This document shows, in pieces, positions 15,507 to 22,586 of a DNA stretch of 24,068 nt (position 1 is the first letter of the stretch; every line of letters begins with the position of its first letter). A program made the position numbers and the translations under genes. Source of the DNA: Nitrospirales bacterium. Lineage in GTDB: Bacteria; Nitrospirota; Thermodesulfovibrionia; Thermodesulfovibrionales; Dissulfurispiraceae. Location: NCBI GenBank assembly GCA_020846375.1, contig JADLDZ010000072.1, forward strand, positions 1 to 24,068, read 5' to 3'. The notes beneath the pieces are model-generated. The model was not told the DNA's origin. It ran no database searches and saw nothing but the letters and a program-made list of their open reading frames with translations.

Positions 15507-16614
15507 CCGGCGCCTGACAAAGAATTTCGACTGGATCACCCTCGTCCTGATCACGAGCCTCTCGCTCATCGGCATATTGACCATCTACAGCGCCACCCGG
15601 CCCCTCGGGGGAGGCGAGCACTCCGACTTCTACCTGAGGCAGATCCTGTGGCTCCATATCAGCATTGCCGCCCTGTTTGTCGTGGTGTTTTTCGATTATA
15701 AGCGGCTGTGCCGCTTCGCCTATCCCCTGTATGCCCTCGGCCTCTTCCTCCTTGTCTTTGTCCTCGTCGCCGGAAAGACGAGCATGGGAGCGCAGAGGTG
15801 GCTCAATCTCGGCTTCTTCGCCTTTCAGCCTTCCGAGTTCTTCAGGATGCTGTTTATCCTGGGCTTCTCCGCTTATCTGAGCAACGGAGCTCCCCTACAG
15901 AACGGCATGTCGGCAAAGGCGGTCATTCTCTTTGCGCTCCTGCCCCTCGCCCTGCTCATCAAGCAGCCCGACCTCGGCACGGCAATCCTCCTCCTCTCCC
16001 TTTTCGTGACGCTGACAGTGGTGAAGGGCATCAGCAGGAAGGTCCTCGTTATCGTTCTGGTCATCGGTCTGATTTCCGTTCCTTTTGTCGGGCACATCTT
16101 CTGGGAAGGACTGAAGGACTACCAGAAGAACCGGCTTATCGCCTTCATGGACCCGGAGGTCGATCCCGCGGGCATCGGGTACCATATCAACCAGTCGAAG
16201 ATTTCGATCGGCTCCGGCGGGATAGCGGGAAAGGGATATCTGCAGGGCACACAGGGCCCCCTGCGCTTCCTGCCGGAAAAGCATACGGACTTCATCTTTG
16301 CCGTCTTTGCGGAGGAATGGGGCTTCGTCGGCTGCGCTGTCCTCCTCTGCATCTATGCCCTCCTGTTCCTGCGGGGTCTCGATACCGCCTATAGGGCGAA
16401 GGATGAGTTCGGGAGGCTCGTCGCCGTCGGGGTGACCGCCATGTTCTTCGTGTATTTCTGCGTGAACATCGGCATGACGCTCGGCATGATGCCCGTGGTG
16501 GGGGTGCCGCTGCCCTTTGTGAGCTACGGCGGCACGGCGCTCCTCAGCAACTATATTGCGGCAGGGGTTCTGATGAATATCAGGACGCGGAGACTGGAGC
16601 TGTTCCATCCGTAG
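15493..16614 (+). CDS. rodA: SEDS peptidoglycan glycosyltransferase RodA
   Basis: The 373-residue SEDS protein polymerises glycan strands from lipid II in complex with PBP2. About ten transmembrane helices are evident. Signature stretches include GAQRWLNLGFFAFQPSEFFRM, IKQPDLGTAILL, the large loop DPEVDPAGIGYHINQSKIS with GSGGIAGKGYLQGTQGPLRFLPEKHTD split across it (the Asp of EKHTD, D266, matches the catalytic Asp of the family), and PFVSYGGTALLSNY near the C-terminus. The start ATG at 15493 has GGAGGT 7 nt upstream, inside mrdA; frames reading further upstream merely overlap mrdA. Confidence 0.96.
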   Translation: MLRINRRLTKNFDWITLVLITSLSLIGILTIYSATRPLGGGEHSDFYLRQILWLHISIAALFVVVFFDYKRLCRFAYPLYALGLFLLVFVLVAGKTSMGAQRWLNLGFFAFQPSEFFRMLFILGFSAYLSNGAPLQNGMSAKAVILFALLPLALLIKQPDLGTAILLLSLFVTLTVVKGISRKVLVIVLVIGLISVPFVGHIFWEGLKDYQKNRLIAFMDPEVDPAGIGYHINQSKISIGSGGIAGKGYLQGTQGPLRFLPEKHTDFIFAVFAEEWGFVGCAVLLCIYALLFLRGLDTAYRAKDEFGRLVAVGVTAMFFVYFCVNIGMTLGMMPVVGVPLPFVSYGGTALLSNYIAAGVLMNIRTRRLELFHP

Positions 16615-16659
16615 GAATATGCTATCATATCCCTTACCATGCCAATCCGGAGGGAAGAG

Positions 16660-17121
16660 ATGAAGATGATAGAAGGGGTGCTTCAGGCGCAGGGCTTCAG
16701 GTTCGGAATCGTGGTGAGCAGATTCAACGATTTCATCACCACACGGCTTCTCGACGGCGCGCTGGATGCGCTGGTGCGTCATGGGGCACAGGAGGACTCC
16801 ATCGATGTGGTGAGGGTTCCGGGTGCTTTCGAGATCCCCCTCGTAGCGAAGAGGATGGCTGCCAAGGGGATCTACCATGCGGTCATCTGCCTCGGCACGG
16901 TCATCCGGGGGGCGACTCCCCATTTCGACTATGTTGCCGCGGAGGTGTCCAAAGGGATTGCCGCGGCCTCCCTCGATACGGGTGTGCCGATCACCTTCGG
17001 CGTCATCACGTCGGATACGATTGAGCAGGCGGTGGAGCGGGCCGGCACCAAGGCGGGCAATAAGGGCTGGGATGCCGCGGTCACTGCGATAGAAATGGCG
17101 CAGGTGATCGACAAGTTGTAA
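16660..17121 (+). CDS. ribH: 6,7-dimethyl-8-ribityllumazine synthase
   Basis: The 153-residue enzyme condenses 5-amino-6-ribitylamino-uracil with 3,4-dihydroxy-2-butanone-4-phosphate in the penultimate step of riboflavin synthesis, usually as a 60-mer or pentamer. Landmarks are the substrate-binding FGIVVSRFNDFIT (15-27), VPGAFEIPL (53-61), LGTVIRGATPHFDYV (78-92, with the catalytic His88) and FGVITSDTIEQA. I chose ATG 16660 because GGAGGG lies 5 nt upstream and the protein then has standard length; an ATG at 16639 would add seven residues without a ribosome-binding site. A weak -10-like TATCAT (16623-16628) may give it some expression independent of the mre genes. The other rib genes are elsewhere. 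Confidence 0.95.
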   Translation: MKMIEGVLQAQGFRFGIVVSRFNDFITTRLLDGALDALVRHGAQEDSIDVVRVPGAFEIPLVAKRMAAKGIYHAVICLGTVIRGATPHFDYVAAEVSKGIAAASLDTGVPITFGVITSDTIEQAVERAGTKAGNKGWDAAVTAIEMAQVIDKL

Positions 17122-17191
17122 GAGAGGCGGCGGCCGTCCGCCTCCGGGAGAGGATGTCTCTTCCCGGTACACACAGTTGTGCGAGAGGACA

Positions 17192-17656
17192 ATGAAAAGA
17201 CGACAGGCCAGGGAATATGCCCTGCAGTTCCTTTATCGACTCGATTTTATCGCTGTCCCGGAGGAGGGGACCGTCTCCGGTCTCGTATCGTCCCTGCAGA
17301 AGGACCTCGAGGGATTCTGGAAGGAGGTGGAGGACAGCGACCCGGAGGTAAGGGCGTTCGCCGAGGACCTCGTCCTCGGGACGGTCAGGAACCTTGAGGC
17401 GCTGGACGCCCTTCTGCAGGGGGTGGCGGAGAAATGGAAGCTCTCGCGGATGGCGAGCATCGACAGGAACATCCTTCGCTTCGCGACGTATGAAATACTT
17501 TTCCGCAGGGATATTCCCCCCGCAGTGAGCATCAATGAGGCACTCGAGATCGCAAAGAAGTACTCCACCGCCGAGTCCGCATCCTTTATTAACGGCATCC
17601 TTGACAGGATCGCCCGTGAGCACGGAGGAAAGGGCAGTGAGGAGCCACCTTCATGA
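17192..17656 (+). CDS. nusB: Transcription antitermination factor NusB
   Basis: The 154-residue all-helical RNA-binding protein works with NusE (S10) at boxA in rRNA antitermination. Family marks are the N-terminal MKRRQAREYALQFLY, the middle VAEKWKLSRMASIDRNILRFATYEILF and the C-terminal PPAVSINEALEIAKKYSTAESASFINGILD. ATG 17192 follows GAGAGGACA; a TTG five codons upstream is unlikely. The ribH-nusB pairing is widespread, since NusB often follows lumazine synthase. It is the last plus-strand gene of the envelope cluster and converges on the TPR gene. Confidence 0.96.
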   Translation: MKRRQAREYALQFLYRLDFIAVPEEGTVSGLVSSLQKDLEGFWKEVEDSDPEVRAFAEDLVLGTVRNLEALDALLQGVAEKWKLSRMASIDRNILRFATYEILFRRDIPPAVSINEALEIAKKYSTAESASFINGILDRIAREHGGKGSEEPPS

Positions 17657-17669
17657 GTCGCTTTGACCG

Positions 17670-17703
17670 GAGCGCCCCTCTCCATGCCTCCCTGTGGGGG
17701 CTC
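17670..17703. terminator. Weak hairpin between nusB and the convergent TPR gene
   Basis: GAGCGCCCC (17670-17678) can pair with GGGGGCTC (17696-17703), with one bulged G and a 17-nt loop, followed on the plus strand by TTTC. It lies in the 49-bp gap between the two converging genes and may end nusB transcription. The absence of a longer U-tract keeps confidence low. Confidence 0.35.
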
Positions 17704-17705
17704 TT

Positions 17706-19481
17706 TCAGTCGCAGAACGGGGTGCTGTTCGGATAGGGGATGAAGTAGTCCGGGTGCCAATCCATCCCTGTGCCGTTCAGGCAGTTCTCCTTCTCCCCGA
17801 TGACAAGATGCGCCACCTCGAGGTTGTTGCGAGCCTCAGCATAATCCGGCTTGATCATGATCGCCTGCTCGAAGGACTCCACCGCTCCCTTGTACATGCC
17901 TGATTTCAGATACGTAACCCCGAGGTTGTTGTGGGCTTCCGCGTAGTCGGGGTCAATGGCGATAGCACGTTTGAAGGCCTCGACGGCTTCGGAGTATTTG
18001 CGGAGCTTGCCGCAGGCCACCCCGAGGCTGTAGAAGGCCTTCGCGTAGTCGGGGTCAATGGCGATAGCACGTTTGAAGGCCTCGACGGCTTCGGAGTATT
18101 TGCGGAGCTTGCCGCAGGCCACCCCGAGGCTGTAGTGGGCTTTCGCGTAGTCGGGCCGGATCATGAGCGCATAGGTGAAGGCCTCGATGGCTTCGGAGTA
18201 TTTGCGGAGTTTGCCGCAGGCCACCCCGAGGCTGTAGTGGGCTTTCGCGTAGTCGGGTTTGATGGCAATCGCGCACCGGAAGGCCTCGATGGCTTCGAAG
18301 TGGCGGTCCAGGCCGTTATAGGCGATGCCGAGATTGTAGTAGGCTTTCGCATAATCGGGCTTGCAACTGATTGCGTGTTCGAAGGCCTCGATGGCCTCCG
18401 TGTACTTTCCGATGGTGCAGTAGACATACCCGAGATTGTAATACGCCTCGTAATACGCGGGGTTCGCCCCGACGGCCTGCCGGTACAGTTCTATCGCCCT
18501 GCTGTGGCTCCCCATCTCCTCGAAGATATTCCCCAGATTGAAATAGGCGCTCGCATAGTCCGGCTCGATAGCGATGACGCGCTGGTATTCCATCACCGCC
18601 TCGGGATATTTCTCGAACTTGTCATAAATTACGCCGAGACAATAGTGGGCCTCGAGGTATTCGGGGTCTATCTCCGTCGCCTTTTTCATCGCCTCGATCG
18701 CCTCGGGATATCTTTCCAGCTTTACGTAGCTGTTGCCGAGGCAGTAGTGGGCTTTCGCGTATTCGGCATCCAGTGACGCCGCCTGCCGGAAAGCCTCGAT
18801 GGCTTCGGTATACCTGCCGCTCTTCTCGTGGACGAACCCGAGACCGCGGCAGGCTTCCGCTCCATTGGGACGGTCGTGGATGATGGAGCGGAACACCTCG
18901 AGGGCTTTTTCGTATTCCGTAAGGTCGTGGTAGGCGAACCCCAGACTGAAGAGGGTATCGGTATCGCCTCCCCGGATCTTCCTGTTGACGGCCTCGGTGC
19001 TGGAGCCGGCTTCCAGACAGCTTTCCACGGCGGAGAACAGCGGGTGCATGTCGGGATCCTTGACGAGATATTCGTCGGCTTCCGTGCATTCTTCCGCGTA
19101 GCTGTCCATCGTGGAGTTCACGATGAACGGCAGGGAGGGGTAGAGGGTCTTGCATGCTTTCAGGAAAAGGATGCCGCTTACCTCGTCAGGGAACAGGATG
19201 CAGGAAATGACCGTATGCACCCGGTGGTCTTGCAGGTATCCGATGGCATCTTTCGGGGAATAAAGATGGACAAGTTGTATCGTATCGCCGAAAGCCCTGC
19301 CGAGCTCGTCCCCATACAGCGCATGTATGTATGCATCATCGTCGACAAGGAGGACGGTCCGTTTTGTCTCGTCCGCATTCAATTCCCCGAGGCCTGTCCT
19401 GTCCTGCTCCTGCGTCCCGAAAGCCGCAAAAACGCCTGTTATATCACGTAATAGTATCCTTTCCACTCTTTCCATACCCAT
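17706..19481 (-). CDS. Degenerate receiver-TPR protein (11 tetratricopeptide repeats)
   Basis: The 591-residue, apparently cytoplasmic protein has two parts. Residues 41-157 have a response-regulator receiver fold: RTVLLVDDD with the acidic pocket (D47-D48), T124 in IVNST and K141 in EYLVKDP. At the phospho-acceptor position, four residues before the FP of ILFP, stands Cys94 instead of Asp, so ordinary phosphorylation looks impossible. Residues 174-547 hold 11 consecutive 34-residue TPRs, most with the pattern KAHYSLGVACGKLRKYSEA, followed by half a repeat and a tail. TPR arrays bind partner proteins. The gene follows the STAS gene by 16 bp with AAAGGA before its ATG, so it is probably the last gene of the same operon. 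Repeats 8-10 are nearly identical, indicating recent duplication. The partner and output are unknown. Confidence 0.85.
   Translation of the reverse strand: MGMERVERILLRDITGVFAAFGTQEQDRTGLGELNADETKRTVLLVDDDAYIHALYGDELGRAFGDTIQLVHLYSPKDAIGYLQDHRVHTVISCILFPDEVSGILFLKACKTLYPSLPFIVNSTMDSYAEECTEADEYLVKDPDMHPLFSAVESCLEAGSSTEAVNRKIRGGDTDTLFSLGFAYHDLTEYEKALEVFRSIIHDRPNGAEACRGLGFVHEKSGRYTEAIEAFRQAASLDAEYAKAHYCLGNSYVKLERYPEAIEAMKKATEIDPEYLEAHYCLGVIYDKFEKYPEAVMEYQRVIAIEPDYASAYFNLGNIFEEMGSHSRAIELYRQAVGANPAYYEAYYNLGYVYCTIGKYTEAIEAFEHAISCKPDYAKAYYNLGIAYNGLDRHFEAIEAFRCAIAIKPDYAKAHYSLGVACGKLRKYSEAIEAFTYALMIRPDYAKAHYSLGVACGKLRKYSEAVEAFKRAIAIDPDYAKAFYSLGVACGKLRKYSEAVEAFKRAIAIDPDYAEAHNNLGVTYLKSGMYKGAVESFEQAIMIKPDYAEARNNLEVAHLVIGEKENCLNGTGMDWHPDYFIPYPNSTPFCD
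17949..18254 (-). repeat. Three near-identical 102-bp tandem units within the TPR gene
   Basis: Units start at 17949, 18051 and 18153, each 102 bp (one TPR). The first two differ at only about three positions near one end by eye; the third shares its central and right part closely with them. Older repeats on either side are much more diverged. The pattern indicates recent in-frame duplication and possible copy-number change by slippage or recombination. Confidence 0.85.
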
Positions 19482-19497
19482 TGTCCTTTCCTTATTC

Positions 19498-20019
19498 TTA
19501 CCACCTTTGCTGTGCTCCGGCCGGTTCTGCTACCCCTTTTCTGTCTTTTCCCCTCCTCCGCTTTCCGGCAAAGAGGCCCTCGTCCCCTTTTCCGGCATGC
19601 TCGAACATCCTTTCTCCGCTTATCCATCTGCATGCCGCTTTCAGGCAATCCACCACGCATTCCGTACGCCGGAAGGCCCCCGTATCCTCGAACAGGAGCT
19701 TGAACGATGCAGGGCGGATGCCGATGAACGTAATCCGCTTATTAAGGCTCTTCGAAATCCGGTGTGCCATGCAGAGGAGCTGAAAGCATGCGCTATCGAT
19801 CACCGGCACTTTCTCGAGATTGCAAACGAGGTGGTCGACACTGTCCAGCGCCTTCATGAGGGCGGCCTTCAGCTCTCCCGTGGTGTGCAGGGTCAGTTCA
19901 CCGTTGCAGGACAGCAGGCCGATGTCTCCCGATTGCTCGAAGGCGAAACGCATGACTTTGCATGCCGGATCCTTTCCATGGATATCCTTGAGGGTGTGCA
20001 ACGAAGATAACGTATGCAT
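19498..20019 (-). CDS. STAS-domain protein (anti-sigma-factor-antagonist-like)
   Basis: The 173-residue protein carries a STAS domain at about residues 30-125. The opening strand reads GLLSCNGELTLHTTGELKAAL, the conserved DS pair that is phosphorylated in SpoIIAA-type proteins appears as D75-S76 in VIDSACF, and ITFIGIRP follows. The C-terminal 35 residues are a basic, low-complexity extension. The ATG at 20019 shares one base with the stop of the upstream Cys-rich gene (TGATG), fixing this start by coupling; an internal Met (M23) lacks a ribosome-binding site. STAS proteins commonly act in partner-switching with a serine kinase and phosphatase, none of which is present here, so the partner is unknown. 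The TPR gene follows after 16 bp. Confidence 0.8.
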   Translation of the reverse strand: MHTLSSLHTLKDIHGKDPACKVMRFAFEQSGDIGLLSCNGELTLHTTGELKAALMKALDSVDHLVCNLEKVPVIDSACFQLLCMAHRISKSLNKRITFIGIRPASFKLLFEDTGAFRRTECVVDCLKAACRWISGERMFEHAGKGDEGLFAGKRRRGKDRKGVAEPAGAQQRW

Positions 20020-20183
20020 CAGGCAGCTTCCACCATGATCCGCTCATGGACAAAAAACTGCGCCACATACACCTTGCAGGCATCCCACCGGGTACTGTAG
20101 CAGCAGCACTCGTCAATGCACCCTATCCTTTCCGGCTCGACGCCGGAGATCCCGCATGTCCACTCTTTCAACTCAGGGCACAT
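20019..20183 (-). CDS. Small cysteine-rich protein, 54 residues
   Basis: The 54-residue product starts MCPELKEWTCGISG and has seven cysteines (C2, C10, C22, C26, C27, C28, C36), ending CKVYVAQFFVHER plus a short tail. The start is fixed by AAGGAGG 6 nt upstream, and the stop overlaps the STAS start. The end of the Cys-rich part (C, seven residues, then CKVY) parallels the upstream 82-residue protein (C, six residues, then CEIY), so the two look like diverged relatives. The spacing suggests metal or Fe-S binding or disulphide chemistry; I do not recognise a named family. No signal peptide is present, so it probably acts in the cytoplasm. Confidence 0.7.
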   Translation of the reverse strand: MCPELKEWTCGISGVEPERIGCIDECCCYSTRWDACKVYVAQFFVHERIMVEAA

Positions 20184-20310
20184 CCTCTTCCTCCTTGCTC
20201 CTTGGTGTGCATCGTTTACTGCGGACCCGCTGGTGCGCTCTCCCTCCCTCAGCAGGACCGTACTCGTCTCCTCCCCTCTGTCTTGACTCCACGCGGCGTT
20301 CAGCAGCGGG

Positions 20311-20559
20311 TCACGCCCATTTCTTGTAAATTTCACATTGCTTGTAATGCGAACCGCAGTAATGGATGGCCGCTTCTATATTCTGGCTGAGCATTTTCGC
20401 GCAGAAGCAGTTATCGTAGGGATCCTGCGTGAAAGGGCAGGGCTTCCTCCCCACCGCAATCCTGGCGTCCTTTCGCCCGTTCACGCCCTCTCTTCTTTTT
20501 CTGAGCTCCCGCTTCTGGCCCGGATAGATGACGACATTCTTGGCGACCGTTTCGATCAT
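20311..20559 (-). CDS. Small cysteine-rich protein, 82 residues, first gene of a predicted sigma-54 operon
   Basis: The 82-residue protein has a basic N-terminal half (KRELRKRREGVNGRKDAR) and a cysteine-rich C-terminal half with C41, C51, C53, C68 and C75 in CPFTQDPYDNCFC, HYCGSHYKQCEIY. I believe similar Cys-rich C-termini occur in uncharacterised proteins of related bacteria but cannot name a family. The ATG has GGGAGA upstream and lies about 28 nt after the predicted sigma-54 transcription start. The 127 bp to the next gene contain nothing notable. Metal binding or redox sensing is inferred from cysteine spacing alone. Confidence 0.7.
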   Translation of the reverse strand: MIETVAKNVVIYPGQKRELRKRREGVNGRKDARIAVGRKPCPFTQDPYDNCFCAKMLSQNIEAAIHYCGSHYKQCEIYKKWA

Positions 20560-20596
20560 GGCTCTGTCTCCCGTATGGTTTGATTTGCAGTAACAA

Positions 20597-20614
20597 TATC
20601 AAAGCATGTGCCAA
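20597..20614 (-). promoter_or_regulatory. Sigma-54-type promoter for the Cys-rich/STAS/TPR operon
   Basis: The minus strand reads TTGGCACATGCTTTGATA. It fits the -24/-12 consensus (TGGCAC, five bases, TTGC), except that the -12 GC is GA. The start point would be near 20588. Its position, downstream of a sigma-54 activator gene and just before a ribosome-binding site and ATG, supports it; the -12 mismatch tempers it. Confidence 0.55.
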
Positions 20615-20637
20615 AGGAAAGGGTTAAGACGGTATTT

Positions 20638-20656
20638 TTTTAATTTGCAATTAAAA
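20638..20656. promoter_or_regulatory. AT-only palindrome between the activator site and promoter
   Basis: TTTTAATTTGCAATTAAAA has perfect 8-bp arms around TGC. It lies between the predicted enhancer and the sigma-54 promoter in an otherwise GC-rich genome. It could be an intrinsic bend or a binding site for a bending protein; it does not match the IHF consensus as I know it. Confidence 0.4.
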
Positions 20657-20744
20657 CAAAGAAATGGAGGGGAAAAGGACTACGGGAGGATTGCTTTATA
20701 CCGGGAAAGGACAATGACGTGTGGCACAGGAACGTGACATAACA

Positions 20745-20766
20745 GAAGTGTGCCATGACACACTTC
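20745..20766. promoter_or_regulatory. 22-bp palindrome, predicted enhancer for the sigma-54 activator
   Basis: GAAGTGTG (20745-20752) and CACACTTC (20759-20766) are perfect 8-bp arms around a 6-bp centre. The centre is about 144 bp upstream of the -24 element, the usual range for NtrC-family enhancer sites. A related half-site-rich stretch, TGTGGCACA, lies at 20720-20728. The likely binder is the Fis-type domain of the adjacent regulator. Confidence 0.5.
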
Positions 20767-20864
20767 CCTACGAGAAAACAGGACAAAGGGACAGGGGGGC
20801 GGGAGTGCAAGGGAAAGGGGCGGAGAAAGAATGATGCTCCGACGGGGGGCGAGGATTCCGGCGT

Positions 20865-22586
20865 TCAGCGGGAAGTTCCCAGCGGTTCTTCCGGCGGAGC
20901 GAGCTTGTAGTCGTTGATTTTGCGGTAGATTGTCCTCCGGCTGATACCGAGCAGACGGGCGGCTTTCGCCTTGTTCCAGGCCGTCTTTTCCAATGCCTGG
21001 ATAATGGCACGGGGTTCGTCGTTCCGGCTGTCCGTGCACGCAGGCTGCTGCGCTCCGGCAGACTCCCTGAAGTCGCAGGGGAGGTCGTCGACAGCGATGA
21101 AATCCTTCCGGCACAGCACACAGGCATGTTCCAGCGTATGCTCCAGCTCTCTCACATTACCGGGCCATGGATGGTCGACGAGAATCCTCTGCACCTCACG
21201 GGAAACTCCCGTAAGCGCCTTATTTAATTTCTTGTTGAACTTCTGTATGAAGTGATCGATGAGAAGCGGGATATCCTCACTCCTCTCCCTGAGAGGCGGC
21301 AGAATCACTTCCACTACTTTCAGCCGGTAATACAGGTCCTCCCTGAACTCCCCGAGCCGTACCTTTTCGCGTAAATTTCTGTTGGTGGCCGCCACGACAC
21401 GGACATCCACCCTGATGGGAGTGGAATCCCCCACCCTCTCGAACTCCATCTCCTGGAGCACCCTCAGGAGGCGGAGCTGCATGCGCGGGGAGATATCGCC
21501 GATCTCATCGAGGAAGATGGTTCCCCCGTCCGCCCTCTGGAAGCGTCCTGCCTTGTCCTTGACAGCTCCGGTGAAGGCCCCTTTCACATGCCCGAAGAGC
21601 TCGCTTTCGAGGAGGCTCTCGGATAAGGCCGAGCAGTTGACCTTGACGTAGGGTTTGTTGCTGCGCACCCCGCGGTAGTGCAGCGCCTCCGCCACCAGTT
21701 CCTTTCCGGTGCCGCTCTCGCCGGTGATCAGTACAGTGGTCTGTACGTCCGCCAGATCCTCGATAAGCGCATAGATTTCCTGCATCTTTTCGCTCTTGCC
21801 GACGAGGTTGAAGAACTGCTGACGCTCCTGCATGTCCCGTTCGAGGTCGGCAAGACGCGTCTCGTCCCGCGCAACCATGATGGCACCGGAAAAAACGCAC
21901 TGACGGTCCAGGAGGGGATAGGTGGTGATGCTTACCACCTGTTGCGGACGCTGCCGGTGCCGGCACTCGATCCGCTGGATCTCATCGGGCTGCTTGTTCC
22001 CGATGGTGGCTTTCAGGGATGCCAGACAGTCCCTCGTGCACTCCCCGGGCAGGGAAGACAGCGGCTTTCCGAGGAAGGAGCGCGTGAAGCCGCATATCTT
22101 CGAGGCCGCCTCGTTTACCTCCACCAGGTACAGGTCCCTGTCGACGGTGATGAGGGCGTCCTTGACGCTCCGGAAGATGGCTTCGAGGTTCGAGCGGTAT
22201 CTCTCCTTCTCATCGTGCAGGACCTTGTGCTGCAGTGCCATCCGGGTAATATGCAGCAATGTCTCCTGCTTTACCGGCTTCGGCAGGTAATCGAAGGCTC
22301 CGAGGCGGACGGCATCCGTTGCGGTATCGAGACTCGGGTACCCGGTGATGATGACCACCGGACAGCTCAGGTTCCGCTCTTTCACCTCTTTCAGAATATC
22401 GATCCCCGTGTTGCCCCCCAGGATGATGTCCGTGAAGATCAGGTCGAAATCCCTCTCCTCCATCCTGTCGATGGCTTCCTCATAGCCCCCGGCGGTGAGC
22501 ACGGTATGCCCTTCCTCCTGAAGGAAGCTCTCGAAGGTGAACCTGATGCTCTCTTCATCATCGATGACGAGGATCTTAGCGTTCAT
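20865..22586 (-). CDS. REC-PAS-AAA+-Fis sigma-54-dependent response regulator
   Basis: The 573-residue transcription activator has a receiver domain (VIDDEE, phospho-acceptor D53 in LIFTDIIL, K103 in LPKPV), a PAS domain (about 129-245), the sigma-54-contacting AAA+ domain and a Fis-type helix-turn-helix (KAARLLGISRRTIYRKI, 541-557). The AAA+ part has Walker A GESGTGKE (289-296), the GAFTGA loop (336-341), Walker B GTIFLDE (355-361) and HPWPGNVRELEH. The PAS domain is cysteine-rich (C165, C183, C187, C208, C230). ATG 22586 is chosen over an upstream in-frame codon because MNAKILVIDDEE is a normal receiver start with GAGAGG upstream; it overlaps the kinase 3' end by 11 bp. It probably activates the downstream Cys-rich/STAS/TPR operon. 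Confidence 0.93.
   Translation of the reverse strand: MNAKILVIDDEESIRFTFESFLQEEGHTVLTAGGYEEAIDRMEERDFDLIFTDIILGGNTGIDILKEVKERNLSCPVVIITGYPSLDTATDAVRLGAFDYLPKPVKQETLLHITRMALQHKVLHDEKERYRSNLEAIFRSVKDALITVDRDLYLVEVNEAASKICGFTRSFLGKPLSSLPGECTRDCLASLKATIGNKQPDEIQRIECRHRQRPQQVVSITTYPLLDRQCVFSGAIMVARDETRLADLERDMQERQQFFNLVGKSEKMQEIYALIEDLADVQTTVLITGESGTGKELVAEALHYRGVRSNKPYVKVNCSALSESLLESELFGHVKGAFTGAVKDKAGRFQRADGGTIFLDEIGDISPRMQLRLLRVLQEMEFERVGDSTPIRVDVRVVAATNRNLREKVRLGEFREDLYYRLKVVEVILPPLRERSEDIPLLIDHFIQKFNKKLNKALTGVSREVQRILVDHPWPGNVRELEHTLEHACVLCRKDFIAVDDLPCDFRESAGAQQPACTDSRNDEPRAIIQALEKTAWNKAKAARLLGISRRTIYRKINDYKLAPPEEPLGTSR

Noticed and set aside
13596..15584. 662-codon minus-strand frame opposite the PBP2 gene
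   Set aside because: Same shadow effect; it spans gene boundaries and has no recognisable protein features.
17653..17736. 27-codon frame overlapping the nusB stop (ATGA)
   Set aside because: The coupling geometry is attractive, but the frame is tiny, overlaps the convergent TPR gene and shows no recognisable sequence.
17949..18254. CRISPR-like periodic repeats
   Set aside because: The 102-bp period equals one TPR in frame, with no spacer/repeat structure and no cas genes.
17931..18776. Long plus-strand frame with a repeating GFRVVG-type pattern
   Set aside because: It is the antisense shadow of the TPR repeats; the periodicity comes from the 102-bp units on the other strand.
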